NCBI GenBank assembly: GCA_016710365.1
Contig: JADJVW010000019.1
Coordinates: forward strand, 62,001 to 126,000
Origin: Candidatus Caldilinea saccharophila
GTDB lineage: Bacteria; Chloroflexota; Anaerolineae; Caldilineales; Caldilineaceae
DNA: 64,000 bases
Direction of reading: 5' to 3'
This document shows, piece after piece, positions 1 through 10,156 of the stretch (the stretch's first letter is position 1; every line of letters begins with the position of its first letter). The notes beneath the pieces were generated by a model. It was given only the letters and a program-made list of their open reading frames with translations, did not search any database and was not told the origin of the DNA. Made by a program: the position numbers and the translations under genes.

Positions 1-137
1 AGCGCGTTGCCGTAGTTGTCGGCCAGCCCGCTCGCCATTGCCCCAAGCGCCACGACCGATGCCACGCCCACCGCGATGCCCAGCACGGTCAGAAAGCTAC
101 GCGTAAAGCGCCGCCACAGGTTGTGCAATATCAACAT
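1..137 (-). CDS. ABC transporter permease (MacB/FtsX type), N-terminal fragment cut by window edge
   Basis: Reading leftward from the ATG at 135-137 gives 45 codons that stay open to the window edge. They contain LHNLWRRFTRSFLTVLGIAV followed by GVASVVALGAMASGLADNYG. A basic stretch followed by the first membrane helix and a small-residue-rich segment is the usual start of MacB/FtsX-family permeases of export or lipoprotein-release ABC systems. A weak GGGCAG lies upstream of the ATG. The rest of the protein lies outside the window, so substrate and partner cannot be judged. The ATPase fragment at 380 points away from it and is not an obvious operon partner. Confidence 0.7.
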   Translation of the reverse strand, partial: MLILHNLWRRFTRSFLTVLGIAVGVASVVALGAMASGLADNYGNA

Positions 138-293
138 AGTTGTCTGCCCTTTCCAGTCTCTTGATTGTAACCGGCATCAAAGGCGCGCCCAACTGTCGAC
201 TGGATAGGTTATTTTAGAATAGTTCCAGATGTGGGTAAAGTTCTATTTGGTGGGGAAGGGCGGCGAACATGCCCGCTGGGCCATCCACCGATC

Positions 294-358
294 GGTCTCA
301 CACGAAGACACAAAGTTGAAGATAGCGTGCTTTGTGCTCTTGGTGGCTTTGTGTGAGT
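294..358. repeat. Dispersed palindromic repeat, copy 1 of 2
   Basis: A short element starting GGTCTCACACGAAG and ending GTGTGAG. Its ends CTCACAC and GTGTGAG are complementary. A second, slightly longer copy lies at 30222-30304, with shared blocks GGTCTCACACGAAG, TTGAAGA and TTCTTGGTG-like. It sits in the 240-bp space between the permease start and the ATPase remnant. Confidence 0.6.
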
Positions 359-379
359 TTCGTGAAGTACTGAGACATT

Positions 380-614
380 ATGCAATCTGTCATCGAAGTA
401 AGCAACCTGCACAAAAAACGCTACGGCGATGTGCTCGCCGTCGACGATATTTCCCTGACCGTCGCGCGCGGGGATATCTTTGGCATTGTCAGGCCGAACG
501 GCGCGTGCAACAGTACGACCGTGGAGACGAACGCGCCGCCCACGCAAGCTGATGGATCTGCGCATAATCGGCACCACGGCGTTGGAGCGCGGGGTTATCA
601 CGCTGGACACCTGA
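380..614 (+). pseudogene. ABC transporter ATP-binding protein remnant
   Basis: The ATG at 380 opens MQSVIEVSNLHKKRYGDVLA, then VDDISLTVARGDIFGIV, the standard N-terminal strand region of an ABC ATPase. The Walker A motif, normally GPNGAGKST, reads RPNGACNST here, so the glycine and the nucleotide-binding lysine are lost. Similarity stops about 50 residues in. A neighbouring frame reads LMDLRIIGTTALERGVITLD up to a stop at 612-614 and may be a scrambled later part. No Q-loop, signature motif or Walker B is present. I read it as a decayed, non-functional fragment of a drug- or lipid-export ATPase. Confidence 0.7.
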
Positions 615-659
615 TGAGATTGCTAAAAAGGAAACTTCGACAGCGCAATTCTACCGGTT

Positions 660-1529
660 CTACAAATCAGCCACCGCGGGAATAACTTCCTGTGCGAGGG
701 TGCGCAGCGATGTAAATTCGTAGGCGTTCGGCGTGTTGAAGATCACGTGTGTGAAGCCCAGCGCATGCAAGGCGCGCAAGCGTGCGATGATGGCGGCCGC
801 GCTGTCCTGGCCCGGCGTGAGCGAGCTCAGTATCGTCAGTTCGATGTCGGCGAAGGGCCGACTCACCTCATCGCAGTGGCCGCGCAGCACGTCCAGCTTG
901 TGTTGCAGCGCGGCCGGCCCGATTCCCTCGAAGAAGTTGCAGGCATCGCCATATTGCGCCAGCAGACGCAGGGTCTTTTTCTCACCGCCGCCGCCGATGA
1001 GGATAGGCGGATGGGGCTGTTGCAGCGGCTGCGGCGTGCAGATGGTTTCGGCCAACTGATAATGCTTGCCGTGGAAGGGGCCGTTGTTGGGCGACCACAT
1101 CTGGTGCGCGATCTGCAACGCTTCCGTTAGCTGTTCGAAGCGTTCTTTGAGCGGCGGAAAGCCAAAGCCCAACCCTAGCGCCTCGCGTTCGTACCACGCC
1201 GCGCCAATGCCCAGGTACATACGACCACCGCTCAGCACGTCGAGCGTCGTCACCTCTTTGATCAGCAGGCCAGGCGCACGATAGATCACACCGGTGACGA
1301 GCGCGCCCAGATGGATGCGTTCGGTCAGTGCGGCAAAGTAGCCGAGCATCGTGTAGCCTTCGAGCATGGGATCTTCGGATTTGCCAAGCATCTCCATTTG
1401 GAAAAAGTGATCCATGACCCACAGGCTGTAGAAACCCTGGTCATCGGCAAAGCGGGCAATGTCGGCCAGCTTGCGGCCGAGCTGGTCAGGAGGTGGGTTG
1501 AAATAGGGAAGTTGTAAGCTGACTCGCAT
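660..1529 (-). CDS. LLM class (F420/FMN-dependent) oxidoreductase
   Basis: A 289-residue luciferase-like monooxygenase-family protein with the expected TIM-barrel length. It begins MRVSLQLPYFNPPPDQ and contains ADQ-like FADDQGFYSLWVMDHFF, which resembles the substrate/cofactor-site start of the F420-dependent branch, and GRMYLGIGAAWYEREALGLG, a very typical motif of this subfamily. HPPILIGGGGEKKTLRLLA is the conserved cofactor phosphate-binding strand. I chose the start at 1529 because GGAGAA lies 7 nt upstream and the protein then begins at the conserved first strand. A longer open frame to 1631 adds an unconserved stretch. Substrate unknown; the choice of F420 rather than FMN is inferred from motif resemblance. 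The gene seems to stand alone. Confidence 0.85.
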   Translation of the reverse strand: MRVSLQLPYFNPPPDQLGRKLADIARFADDQGFYSLWVMDHFFQMEMLGKSEDPMLEGYTMLGYFAALTERIHLGALVTGVIYRAPGLLIKEVTTLDVLSGGRMYLGIGAAWYEREALGLGFGFPPLKERFEQLTEALQIAHQMWSPNNGPFHGKHYQLAETICTPQPLQQPHPPILIGGGGEKKTLRLLAQYGDACNFFEGIGPAALQHKLDVLRGHCDEVSRPFADIELTILSSLTPGQDSAAAIIARLRALHALGFTHVIFNTPNAYEFTSLRTLAQEVIPAVADL

Positions 1530-1694
1530 TGGGTTTTCTCCAAAGAGTGACAGGGCGCCTTTTTCGGTGACGACGTAGCAATTGACCTCCGAGCGGTCAG
1601 CCAGCCACGCGGGGAATTGCTGATCGACCAAGTCATGTGTCTGGTAATGATCGCATGACTCGCGTCGAACGACAAGTCAGCATCCTGGAAACGC

Positions 1695-1751
1695 GCCAGG
1701 GACGGGCTGCCTCATTCCGTTCAACCAGGTGGTTTGCAGCCCGTCCCTGGC
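1695..1751. repeat. Palindromic repeat (GGGACGGGCT family), copy 1
   Basis: A perfect 15-bp inverted repeat, GCCAGGGACGGGCTG at 1695-1709 and CAGCCCGTCCCTGGC at 1737-1751, around a 27-nt loop. The copy at 11094-11146 is its reverse complement, with a related loop. It lies between the 3' end of the C13-like peptidase gene and the 5' end of the LLM oxidoreductase, so it could act as a terminator for the former. Confidence 0.75.
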
Positions 1752-1771
1752 ATGTAAGACCCCAAAGTCTC

Positions 1772-4700
1772 TTACCGAAAGACCAAGGGCATCAACATGC
1801 GGCTGCCGGTGGTGACTTCGACAAATGTGGGCAAGGTCACCAAGTTGTCCTCATCTTCGGCATAGACGGCGATGCGATAGAGGCCAGGCTCATCAAAGCC
1901 GGTGTAGAGTGCCGAAAACGCGTCGTTGCCCTGTTCGAGCAGCAGAAGTGTGGGCAGCGTTTCGGCCACCAACTCGGCGCTCGTCTGTGGCGGCTGATAC
2001 GAAGGAGGTGTGATGATGGCCCAGACGCGTCGCACCTTCTTGTCATCGCGGACAACCGCCTGGAGTGCGCCGCTGTGATTCTCGATCGTCTGTGGCGCCT
2101 GAACGCTGACGATGTAGGGCGCCCATCCCTCACTGCCTGCGCCTGAAACACCTCGGCTCGCCAGCACGATGTCAGCACTCTCATTGGCGATGCCATTGCC
2201 ATTCCCGTCGAGTTGCGGTTCTTGGCGCAGGTTTGACATTTCGCGTACAACGGCATAGGTTGCCTTGAAACTGCTGTGCATGCTGTACCCTTGCTCCAAA
2301 CTTGCCAGCATAAAGTCGGAAAAGTAGGCGCCGCTGGCGGATGCATAGGCCAGCAGCTTCGCACCGGTCGACGTAAGCACCAGGCGGCCCGGCTCATCCT
2401 TGCTGATGCTCTGCTCCCCTTCGATAAAGCTGCCGGAGTAACATGCTTCGATGATGACCGTGATTTTGATCTCTGGGATCGCCGTTTCCAGTTCATCCAG
2501 CCAGCCGTCGAGCTGTGGCGGCGTCAGTACATGCCCGTTCGCATTGTTCAGATAGAAGATGTCACTCTCTCCATGATCCATCAGGTAGAGGGTGAGCGTT
2601 CCACCCACGGTAAGCCGCTGCTTTGCCCACTGCGTGATTGCGCTCTGCAAAGCATCTACAGTTGCCGGGCCAGTGCGCATGGCGATATTGGCGTCGTTGG
2701 TCAGAAAGATGATATTCTCGGCCCCGAGACCATTGGCCCGAAAGTGTGCATAGACTGCCTCCGTAACATAGTTGATGTTGCTTTGCAGCCGGTCAGGCGC
2801 CGCAAGACCGCCGCCCACCAGAATCATCGCCCGGTTTGTTTGCGCGGTTTCGGCTTGCAGGCTGCGCACCGCGACCTGATAGGTGACGTTGGCGCCTCCT
2901 ACTTGTGGATCTTGATTGCTCAGCCGCACATAGACAGGCGTGGTCGTGGCCGGTGTAAAGTCAAGACGTGCGCCTGGCGTAAAAGCGGCATCGAATTCGT
3001 CGAGCGGCCCTCCTTCACACTGGTCATAGACCGACAGCCCTACATCTGCGAGCGAGCCGGTGGGAATATTGACCTCAATGCGATAGGGTACATTCGCCGC
3101 CGCCGTGAAGCGCACCCAGTCCATGTCGCCAGCTTGGTGCAAGCTATGCTCCTGACTAACGCCGTCCGCGTTGATCGTGCGCGCCTGTGTGCAGAGATTG
3201 TCTTCCTCATAGGCGTCGCCCGTCACCGCGCTAGAAATTTGCGCGTAGGTCACATTCACGACATGGCTCTGGGCAGGCATGAACAGTGAGTTATCGGTGG
3301 AGGTGTTGGTGGTTTCAATGACGCCGCTCCAACCGGCTACGCGCCAGTCAACCACAGGCGCCGCGTGCAGACCGATCGGATCGCCGGCGAGATATTGCCC
3401 CGGCGGGCAGGTGGCCGACTGAGCCGGTGATGCAGCCGGATCGCTGCCCGACCCGCTGTGGGTGAGCGTCAATGAATAGCAGATGCTGCGATACTTGACG
3501 ATGACCTTGTGATCGGCTGCAGGCATGGTGAGCACATTGGTGGGCGTCGTCGCGGCGTCATCGCTGGCGCCGATCCAGCCGCCGATCCACCATCCGGGTG
3601 CAGCCACAGCATTCACGCTGATCGACTCGTTGGCGCGATAGCGACCGGCAGGACAGCCGCTGGAACCAGTCGGCGTCGCCACTGGATCGCTCCCCGCACC
3701 GCTGTGCGCCAGCGTCAGCGCGTAACAGATCGGAACATACGCAACGCTCGCCGTGTGATTGCGAGCAGGCATGACGAGGCTATTGGCGGCGGCGGTGCTG
3801 GCATCGTTGCTGGTTCCGCTCCAGCTTCCGACTTGCCAGCCGGCAGCCGGGCTTGCGCTCAAGTTGACAGCATCGCCCGCAAGATACTGCCCATCGCCTA
3901 CACAATAGGTCGACTTTGCCGGCGTCGCCACGGGATCGCTGCCGGCGCCGCTGTGGGCGCGGGTCAATTGGTAGCAGCCGTTGGAGAAGCGGTAGTCGAC
4001 AGGGATAAAGGTTTCCAGCAGCAGTTGGGTCTGATCGGGATCCCACATCTCGAAGCGGATGCTGTCGACGATGGCGTTGCCGCTGCTGATCGTAAAGAAG
4101 CCGCTCCCGCTCCCGCTGCCGACGGAGTAACGTGGTGAAGCGTGTGCGCCATAGTTGGGCGTCAGCGCACCGCCGCTCATGGGGCGCGCCCAGATATACA
4201 CCCCAGGCGCCCAGGTGGTCGAGTAGTCGAAGGTGAGGTTCACATATTGGTTGAAGACAAGGTTGGCAGGAGAGGCGGGCGTCAGCCCCACATGGCTGAT
4301 CGAGTGCGTTCCCGCGCTCGCAAAGCGGAAATCATCCAGGACGAAGACGCGACTCACCGTGGCTGCGGCCATATCGATGACGGCATAAGCAACCGGCTGC
4401 GCCGAAATGACGGTGACAGCCGTCCGTGCTCTCGGATCGCCCGGCATGCCGCAAGTTCCATTGGCTGGGCCTGAGGTTTCCGTATTGGAGGCCACTTCGT
4501 TCCCCGTCGCGCCGAACAGACGTATCCGCAGCGGTTGACCGGCGCCGGTCTGAAACAGGACGGATACGGTGACCGGCGGATTGAGAAGGGTGGGAAAGGT
4601 TGCCCTGACCTCGGTGGAGGCGAAGCCCACCGCCCCGTTGTCGATGCCGATCCCCAACTTCTGATTTGCATCCGCGGGGTCTACACAGGCGCTGGTTCCG

Positions 4701-5827
4701 CTGTTCTTGACCAGCCCGACCACATAGTTGACGCCTGGGTTCCCCTCTCGTTGAAACACGACGCCTGTGGCGGAATCCACGTAGGGATCGATCACCCGGC
4801 TAGAATCCCCGCCCAATGTGGGCGTTTCGAAGGTGATCAGCTTCGTATCGACGGGCGTGGTGGCCGCCTCAACGGTATTGCCATACGCGCCCATGTTGAT
4901 GCGGCCGCCGTTTGGCCCCGGCTCCCTGTTGTACGGCGAGCTGGGATCGCCCGCATCGATGGCGGGCGACGACGGCGACGTGTTGCGCAGATGAAAGTCA
5001 CGCGCCGCTGTGTTGACAAAGGCCGGATCAGTGGAGATGTTGCCGGCCGTCCCCGTCTGATTCGGGTAGCTGCGGTAGTTCTCGGTATTGTTCCACAGAT
5101 CGTTGTAGAGAATGATCGGCGTCGGCGCGGCCGTACCCGCCACGACGTGGATGCCGATGGAATACCCCGTGATGATGTTGTTGCGGATCAGCGGTGTCGT
5201 GGCTGAATTTCCGATGTAGATGCCTTGCTCGTCCGGCTCGCCCACCAGGGTGTTGTTCTCGATCGTCGGCGCCGAAGGCGTCCATATAAAGATGCCGTAC
5301 TGTGTAAACTGGATGATGTTGTTGCGAAGGATGGCCGTTCTGTCCGTGCTGCCGGTGAAGTTGACGCCACGGTCTGTACCCTGAATTGGGGTGGCAACGG
5401 TGATGCGAAAGCCCTGGAGCAGCGCATTGGTTACATTGGAGAACTGGACGACGCCGGAGACGGAAGCGGCGCCCACGATGCTCGTGTTCGTCGGGCCTGC
5501 GCCGATGACGCTGACGCCACTTTTCATCTGGATGTTCTCATTGTATGCGCCGGGGCCAACGTGAACGGCGCCACCCGCCGCGGTCTTGCCGATGGCGGCC
5601 TGGATGGTTCTGCATGGGCTTTGTGGCGTCGCACAGGTATTGACGTCGCTGCCGCTGATGGATACATAGGCCTCGCTGAGGCTTTGCGCGTGCACCTGGG
5701 AGGCGCCAAGGCGCCATTCGCCAAAGGCAACCGGCCAAAGCGCCCCCAGCAACACCGCCCCCAGCAACACCGCCCCCAGCAGGGGATGACTTCGCTTCAG
5801 GTGCATCTTTGCGTCATGTATGGACAT
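1772..5827 (-). CDS. Secreted multidomain protein with C13-like (caspase-fold) peptidase domain
   Basis: A 1351-residue exported protein. Order: signal peptide (about 1-48, hydrophobic core LLGAVLLGAVLLGAL); right-handed beta-helix (about 50-320, NNII/IRNN-type turns); a beta-rich domain (about 330-510); three InlB-B-like repeats of about 80 residues, each starting CY-x-LT-x-x-HSG; a PPC domain (DAYEEDNLCTQA...DMDWVRF); then a clan CD peptidase domain similar to family C13. Its catalytic pair is visible as His1085 in LMDHGESD and Cys1129 in IEACYSGSF. The protein ends RMLMPLVFR. GGAGGG precedes the ATG at 5827. It lies 97 bp downstream of the C25-like gene on the same strand. The fold assignment comes from the motifs; the substrate is unknown. 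It may mature itself or other surface proteins. Confidence 0.85.
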   Translation of the reverse strand: MSIHDAKMHLKRSHPLLGAVLLGAVLLGALWPVAFGEWRLGASQVHAQSLSEAYVSISGSDVNTCATPQSPCRTIQAAIGKTAAGGAVHVGPGAYNENIQMKSGVSVIGAGPTNTSIVGAASVSGVVQFSNVTNALLQGFRITVATPIQGTDRGVNFTGSTDRTAILRNNIIQFTQYGIFIWTPSAPTIENNTLVGEPDEQGIYIGNSATTPLIRNNIITGYSIGIHVVAGTAAPTPIILYNDLWNNTENYRSYPNQTGTAGNISTDPAFVNTAARDFHLRNTSPSSPAIDAGDPSSPYNREPGPNGGRINMGAYGNTVEAATTPVDTKLITFETPTLGGDSSRVIDPYVDSATGVVFQREGNPGVNYVVGLVKNSGTSACVDPADANQKLGIGIDNGAVGFASTEVRATFPTLLNPPVTVSVLFQTGAGQPLRIRLFGATGNEVASNTETSGPANGTCGMPGDPRARTAVTVISAQPVAYAVIDMAAATVSRVFVLDDFRFASAGTHSISHVGLTPASPANLVFNQYVNLTFDYSTTWAPGVYIWARPMSGGALTPNYGAHASPRYSVGSGSGSGFFTISSGNAIVDSIRFEMWDPDQTQLLLETFIPVDYRFSNGCYQLTRAHSGAGSDPVATPAKSTYCVGDGQYLAGDAVNLSASPAAGWQVGSWSGTSNDASTAAANSLVMPARNHTASVAYVPICYALTLAHSGAGSDPVATPTGSSGCPAGRYRANESISVNAVAAPGWWIGGWIGASDDAATTPTNVLTMPAADHKVIVKYRSICYSLTLTHSGSGSDPAASPAQSATCPPGQYLAGDPIGLHAAPVVDWRVAGWSGVIETTNTSTDNSLFMPAQSHVVNVTYAQISSAVTGDAYEEDNLCTQARTINADGVSQEHSLHQAGDMDWVRFTAAANVPYRIEVNIPTGSLADVGLSVYDQCEGGPLDEFDAAFTPGARLDFTPATTTPVYVRLSNQDPQVGGANVTYQVAVRSLQAETAQTNRAMILVGGGLAAPDRLQSNINYVTEAVYAHFRANGLGAENIIFLTNDANIAMRTGPATVDALQSAITQWAKQRLTVGGTLTLYLMDHGESDIFYLNNANGHVLTPPQLDGWLDELETAIPEIKITVIIEACYSGSFIEGEQSISKDEPGRLVLTSTGAKLLAYASASGAYFSDFMLASLEQGYSMHSSFKATYAVVREMSNLRQEPQLDGNGNGIANESADIVLASRGVSGAGSEGWAPYIVSVQAPQTIENHSGALQAVVRDDKKVRRVWAIITPPSYQPPQTSAELVAETLPTLLLLEQGNDAFSALYTGFDEPGLYRIAVYAEDEDNLVTLPTFVEVTTGSRMLMPLVFR
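5741..5785. repeat. Three 15-bp tandem units within a signal peptide
   Basis: The unit CGCCCCCAGCAACAC occurs twice, followed by a variant ending CAGGGG. On the minus strand it encodes the repeated LLGAV core of the signal peptide of the C13-like protein. Slippage here would change signal-peptide length in steps of five residues without breaking the frame. Confidence 0.75.
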
Positions 5828-5854
5828 GATTCCCTCCCGCGCTTGTGCTTTCTC

Positions 5855-5887
5855 AGGTGACGGTCACTTCGAAAGTGACCGTTACCT
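5855..5887. promoter_or_regulatory. Palindrome upstream of the C13-like peptidase gene
   Basis: AGGTGACGGTCACTT (5855-5869) pairs with AAGTGACCGTTACCT (5873-5887), with one mismatch and a three-base loop. It sits 28-60 nt before the ATG at 5827 and 38 nt beyond the stop of the upstream C25-like gene. There is no clear T-run, so it could be an operator or an intercistronic hairpin rather than a classical terminator. Confidence 0.55.
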
Positions 5888-5924
5888 CTGGGCGCAAAAA
5901 AGTGTAAAGATAGAGAACCCTCAC

Positions 5925-8900
5925 TCACCGGAAGATTACGGGTAGGTACGCGCAGCGACCCGTACATCCGCCATACCCGGCAATTTCCACCTGACCTGGC
6001 TTGTAGTACTGACCCTTATTGGTCGCTGTAGTCACATTTCCGGCTCTGTCCACCACCTGCACCAGGTAGCGCGAGTTCGTATTGCCCGCGAACCAGCCAT
6101 ACCATTTCTGCGCCGCGCTGTCGAAGCGAAGATCCATCGACCGCAGTTCGCTTGTACTCTGCGTAATATCCGGGATATAGGAGACGACGGCGCGGTCGAT
6201 GCCTGACGCGTCGACCGCGCCTACTTTCACCTCCACACGATTGCTGCCGATCGGGGTGACGCCGTCGATCACCGTAGCTTCTGGCGCTAAATTATCCGCG
6301 TCCGTGCTGTAGTAAATCTCCACCTGGACATTCTGGAACAGGCGCAACTCGTGCTGGGCTGCGTTGTACTGCCCAAGCTGTGTCACCAAGCTCGTGCGAT
6401 CCGCGGTCTGCTGGATGGAAACAGGCACAGGGGGGTAGAGGCCAAGTGCGTTCGGCAGCGCAGGTTCGCTGGTGATCGCGTCGTACTCGTTGTAGGGGGC
6501 CGCGATCACCGGATCGAAGTTTTTTATCGTCTCGAATGAAGCGTTGAGGAGCAAAACGCCGCGCGCCGGCAGCTCAGGCGCGGTCACGTCGCCAAAGTGC
6601 AGCGGCTGCAGCGGCTGCTCCGGCACAGTGTGTAGCGAACCGTTGAGATTGAAGTAATCGCCCTCATTGGTTTCCGAAAGCGTGAGATTCTGCGCCTGCC
6701 GGAAATCGATCGTGACGGCGCCGGTCACGACAGCGCTGCCGCTCAGCGGCTTGTCGGGCAAGGCAGGGGCGAAGGCCACACCAGGGAACGGGTTCTCCGA
6801 CCCCGGCAGCGCGCTGCCGCTCTCCAGTTCGTACATAGGCAACCCATAGAAAATGACCTGCTGCATGACCTTTTCGTCATAGGTGGAGAAGTCCGTGTCT
6901 TGTTGGAAATAGAGCGACTTGGCGGTGGTCAACGCCTTGCCCATGCTGGACTTCGTCCCCTGCAGCAGCGCCCGGGTATAGAGGCGGATCACTTTCTCAG
7001 TGAGACCGACGGCATTGCGCATGCCCCAGCCGTAGCCGGTGTTGCCGATGTAGTTGGCGCCCTTGCTCACAAAGGCCTGCGGTAAATCCACAGGGTTGAC
7101 TGTGTTTTCAGGGGGCACGTTCAGCCCGGCATGACAGCCCGGCGTGTAGAGCACGCCGCCGCTCAGATCCAGTGTGGCATTGAGAACCTCCTGTGCCTGG
7201 ATCGCATCGCCGACGGGCGCTCCCTCGGCGTAATGGGTGGCGTGGCCGCTGATCGACTGAATCTTGAAAGGAGCAGCCGCGCGCAATTGCAGCGCGCGGA
7301 AGGACTGCCCGGCCCAGGCATCGCCGATCAGCGTGCAGTCTACCTGAGACGCGCCAAAGTCGTTCGACCAGTCGCTACAGTCCTCAGTCGCTACATCCTG
7401 TACAAAGTCGTAGCCGGTGATCAGGATGTTCTCCACAACGGTGACCGGCTTTGCCAAAAAGGCATTGATCTGGCCGATCATCTCGGCGGGCATTTCAATC
7501 AGGCGGCCGGTCGCCAGATCGGGGATATAGAGCTCGCGTCCCTGATGCAGCGTCGGTTCCTGGTCGCTGAAATAGTCATCAGAGAGAAAGTAGTTTGCCT
7601 TGAGCGCGGCGCCCGTTGGATTGCCGGCGTCGGTGTACTTGTAATTCGCCTCCGAAACACGCGGCGTCTGGTCAGGGATGCGCCGCATCGGCAAAGCGCG
7701 GTCATCGCCGACCAGGACAAGGTATTCGACGCCGCTGCGCTGATTGAGATAATTCACCACCACCGCGCGGATCGCACTGGCGAGCTGGTTGGCTTTGTCC
7801 GCGTTGCCCAGATCGCTGAGCCAGACGGCATAGGCGGCGCTAACCTCCGTATTGTTGTCCAGCCGGATGATCTCACCGCGCACCTGGGGGTGCTGCGCCA
7901 GTTCAGCCAGCTTATTCATCAACGGCGCCACTGCGGACTCGCCGTGCAGTTGCACCAGTTGCGTCCGGTTGACCAAGATCAACGTACGCACCGCAGACGG
8001 ATTGGGCGTCGGTGTGGGCGTCGGCGTGGGGGTGACGGTGGGCGTCGCCGTCGGTGCGGGCGTGCCCTGGGTAATGCGCAGCGTGTACTCTGTGCCGGCG
8101 CCAAAGGTGCTGGGGTTGTATTGGCGCACCTTTACGAAGAGGTTGAGCGTGCTCGTCAGAACGATGACCACACGCGATTCCGTACCGGGCGTGTGGTCAT
8201 CGTTCTGCGCCAGCAGCGCGCCCGTCGCATTGTAGATCTCGATCACTGAGTCCGCGTCGGGGCCGGGGTCGATCGTTTCGATGATATAGGAAGCGCCGGC
8301 CGCGGCGCTAAAGACAACCCAATCCTGATCATCGCCGGGACAGAAGTTGTGCGTGGTCACCGAGTTATTGGGAATGATCACTTTCGCCAGATCCAGTGTA
8401 CTGTCATCCTCGTGGCTATCCTTCTGGCAAAGCCCCTGCGCGATGCGTAGGTCGTACTGCGTCGCGGCGCCTGCCACATTGGGCGAAACATCCTTGATGT
8501 GGAGCAGATAGTCGGCAGTGACGGGCGGCGTCCAGATGAGGCGAGAGCCTTTGCCAGCGCCGCCGTCGTCGTCACAAACGATCTGACTGCCGTCGGCCGC
8601 ATGGAGACAGAGAATGGTGTCGGCGGCTGCGGCCAGATTCAAGGTCTCGATGTTGTAAGTGGCGCCCGTAACGGCAGCGAACTTGCCCCAATCACTGTCA
8701 CCGCCGGGCAGAAAGTGCGCGCTTGCGTCGCACCGGTCGCACCGATTGGCTTGGCAGCGGCGGCGTTGCCGTCCTGCTCAAAGCTGTCCGGCGCGCAGCC
8801 GGCATTGCCGGCGAGTTCCGCTTTGACCGTGTAGTTGCTGCCGGGGCCGTGCGCCGTTGCGTTCTGCGGTTCGGCCTTGATGTAGACATACCCGCTTTCT

Positions 8901-10104
8901 GCTGCGGTGAACTGCACGACCTTGCCTGTAGATGCAGGGTCGGCGTCGGCGCAACTCATGTACCGTCCCAGCCGTATGTCGGCTTGCTGCCCAACGTCGG
9001 CAGCGCTCACTTTGTAGGGCGACCCTGCCGTGACGGGGATGCGCATCCAGTCAGCGTCCCCGGCAGCGCAGGAGGTGTGCGTCTGGACTGTGTCCAGTGG
9101 CAGGTCGCCGGGCAAGCAGGCAGGCGTCGTTGGGTTCAAAGTGATCGGTGCAGCCGCTGTCGCTAGTCACCTTGAACTGGTAGGCATTGTCCGGCCCATA
9201 GTCGGTGCTGACGTGCGAGATCTTGACATAGAACGCAGCGTCGGCCGGCGCCGTGAACTCCAGCTTGGCGCCGCTGCCAAAGCTGGGCAGGCCATCGCAG
9301 CGATCCATCAACTCGATGACCAGCGACGCGTCTGCCCCACGCGATCGCAGCGGCGACGTAGGTGACGCCGCCTACACCGTCGAACTTGATCCAATCTATA
9401 TCACTGCCCGGATCTCGATACAGGTTGCGATCTTGCACCGCACCGTCCGGTGCAATCGCTTTGGCATTGGCGCAAATGTCGTCATCCTCGTAGGCGTCAC
9501 CCTGGTTTGCGAGCGGTGGATAGAGATTGTTTTCTTCGTTGGACTCTGCGACCTTGTCCTCCCAGGGTGGGTCAACCCAGGCATAGAGCTTGGGCGGCGT
9601 GCGCGTGAACACCTGGCCTGTCCGCGTGTATTTGAAGCTGCCACCAGGCGGAAGCGGCAGTGCATATCCGGCAAAGATCGTGTAGGCGGTGCTCTGGGTC
9701 GGCGGTTCGTCGACAGGCTCAACGTAGAGATAGAGGTTGAAGCCAGCGGTGGTTCCCGCATCGCCCTGGTTCTTTACGAACACTTCGATGTCGGCTGTCC
9801 CACCTGCCCCAGGATCCGCCGGCGTGAGCGTGATGCTGGTAATCACCAGTGCGGCCTGGCCTTGCGCCTGGGGCTGTTTATCCTGGTAACGAAGAATTTC
9901 TCCAGGCTGACCAGCCGACAGCGGAACGGTGGTTGCCAGCAGGCCGGCCAGCGCCAGCACTGCAAGCCATGTAAACAGCCGGCGCGATCTGCGCCGGCGT
10001 CGTAGCGGGTCAGGTGAATCTGCGGCGCAGTCGGCCGGCGACCGGGGGCGCCATCCAAACCACCGCTCAAGTTTCCATTGCAGCATGGATAGCATCTGTG
10101 ACAT
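5925..10104 (-). CDS. Secreted PPC-domain, gingipain-like (C25) peptidase; frameshifted in this sequence
   Basis: One gene read in three segments of frame. The ATG at 10104 has a strong GGAGGTGA before it. Order: basic N-terminus and export helix (RRLFTWLAVLALAGLLATT), a CARDB-like domain (VFVKNQGDAG...VAESNEENN), four PPC domains (each with E-D/N-D and D-x-DW), a Thr-Pro linker (TPTVTPTPTPTPTP), then a C25 peptidase domain with LVLVGDDRALPMRRIPD, catalytic His in SGHATHY and Cys in TPGCHAGLN (codon 7134-7136). The C-terminus is CAYLPVIFR. Frame breaks lie at about 9335-9338 (CCCC), 9108-9125 and 8706-8708 (GGG); conserved PPC sequence continues across each, so they look like single-base sequence errors. 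The substrate is unknown; extracellular or surface proteolysis is inferred. Confidence 0.8.
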
Positions 10105-10156
10105 GACGTCACCTCCTTTGAGGCATTGGCGTCTCTTCGATCCTCGTGCGCATTCA

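Noticed and set aside
1530..1631. Longer N-terminus for the LLM oxidoreductase
   Set aside because: ATG at 1529 has a good Shine-Dalgarno and begins at the conserved first strand.
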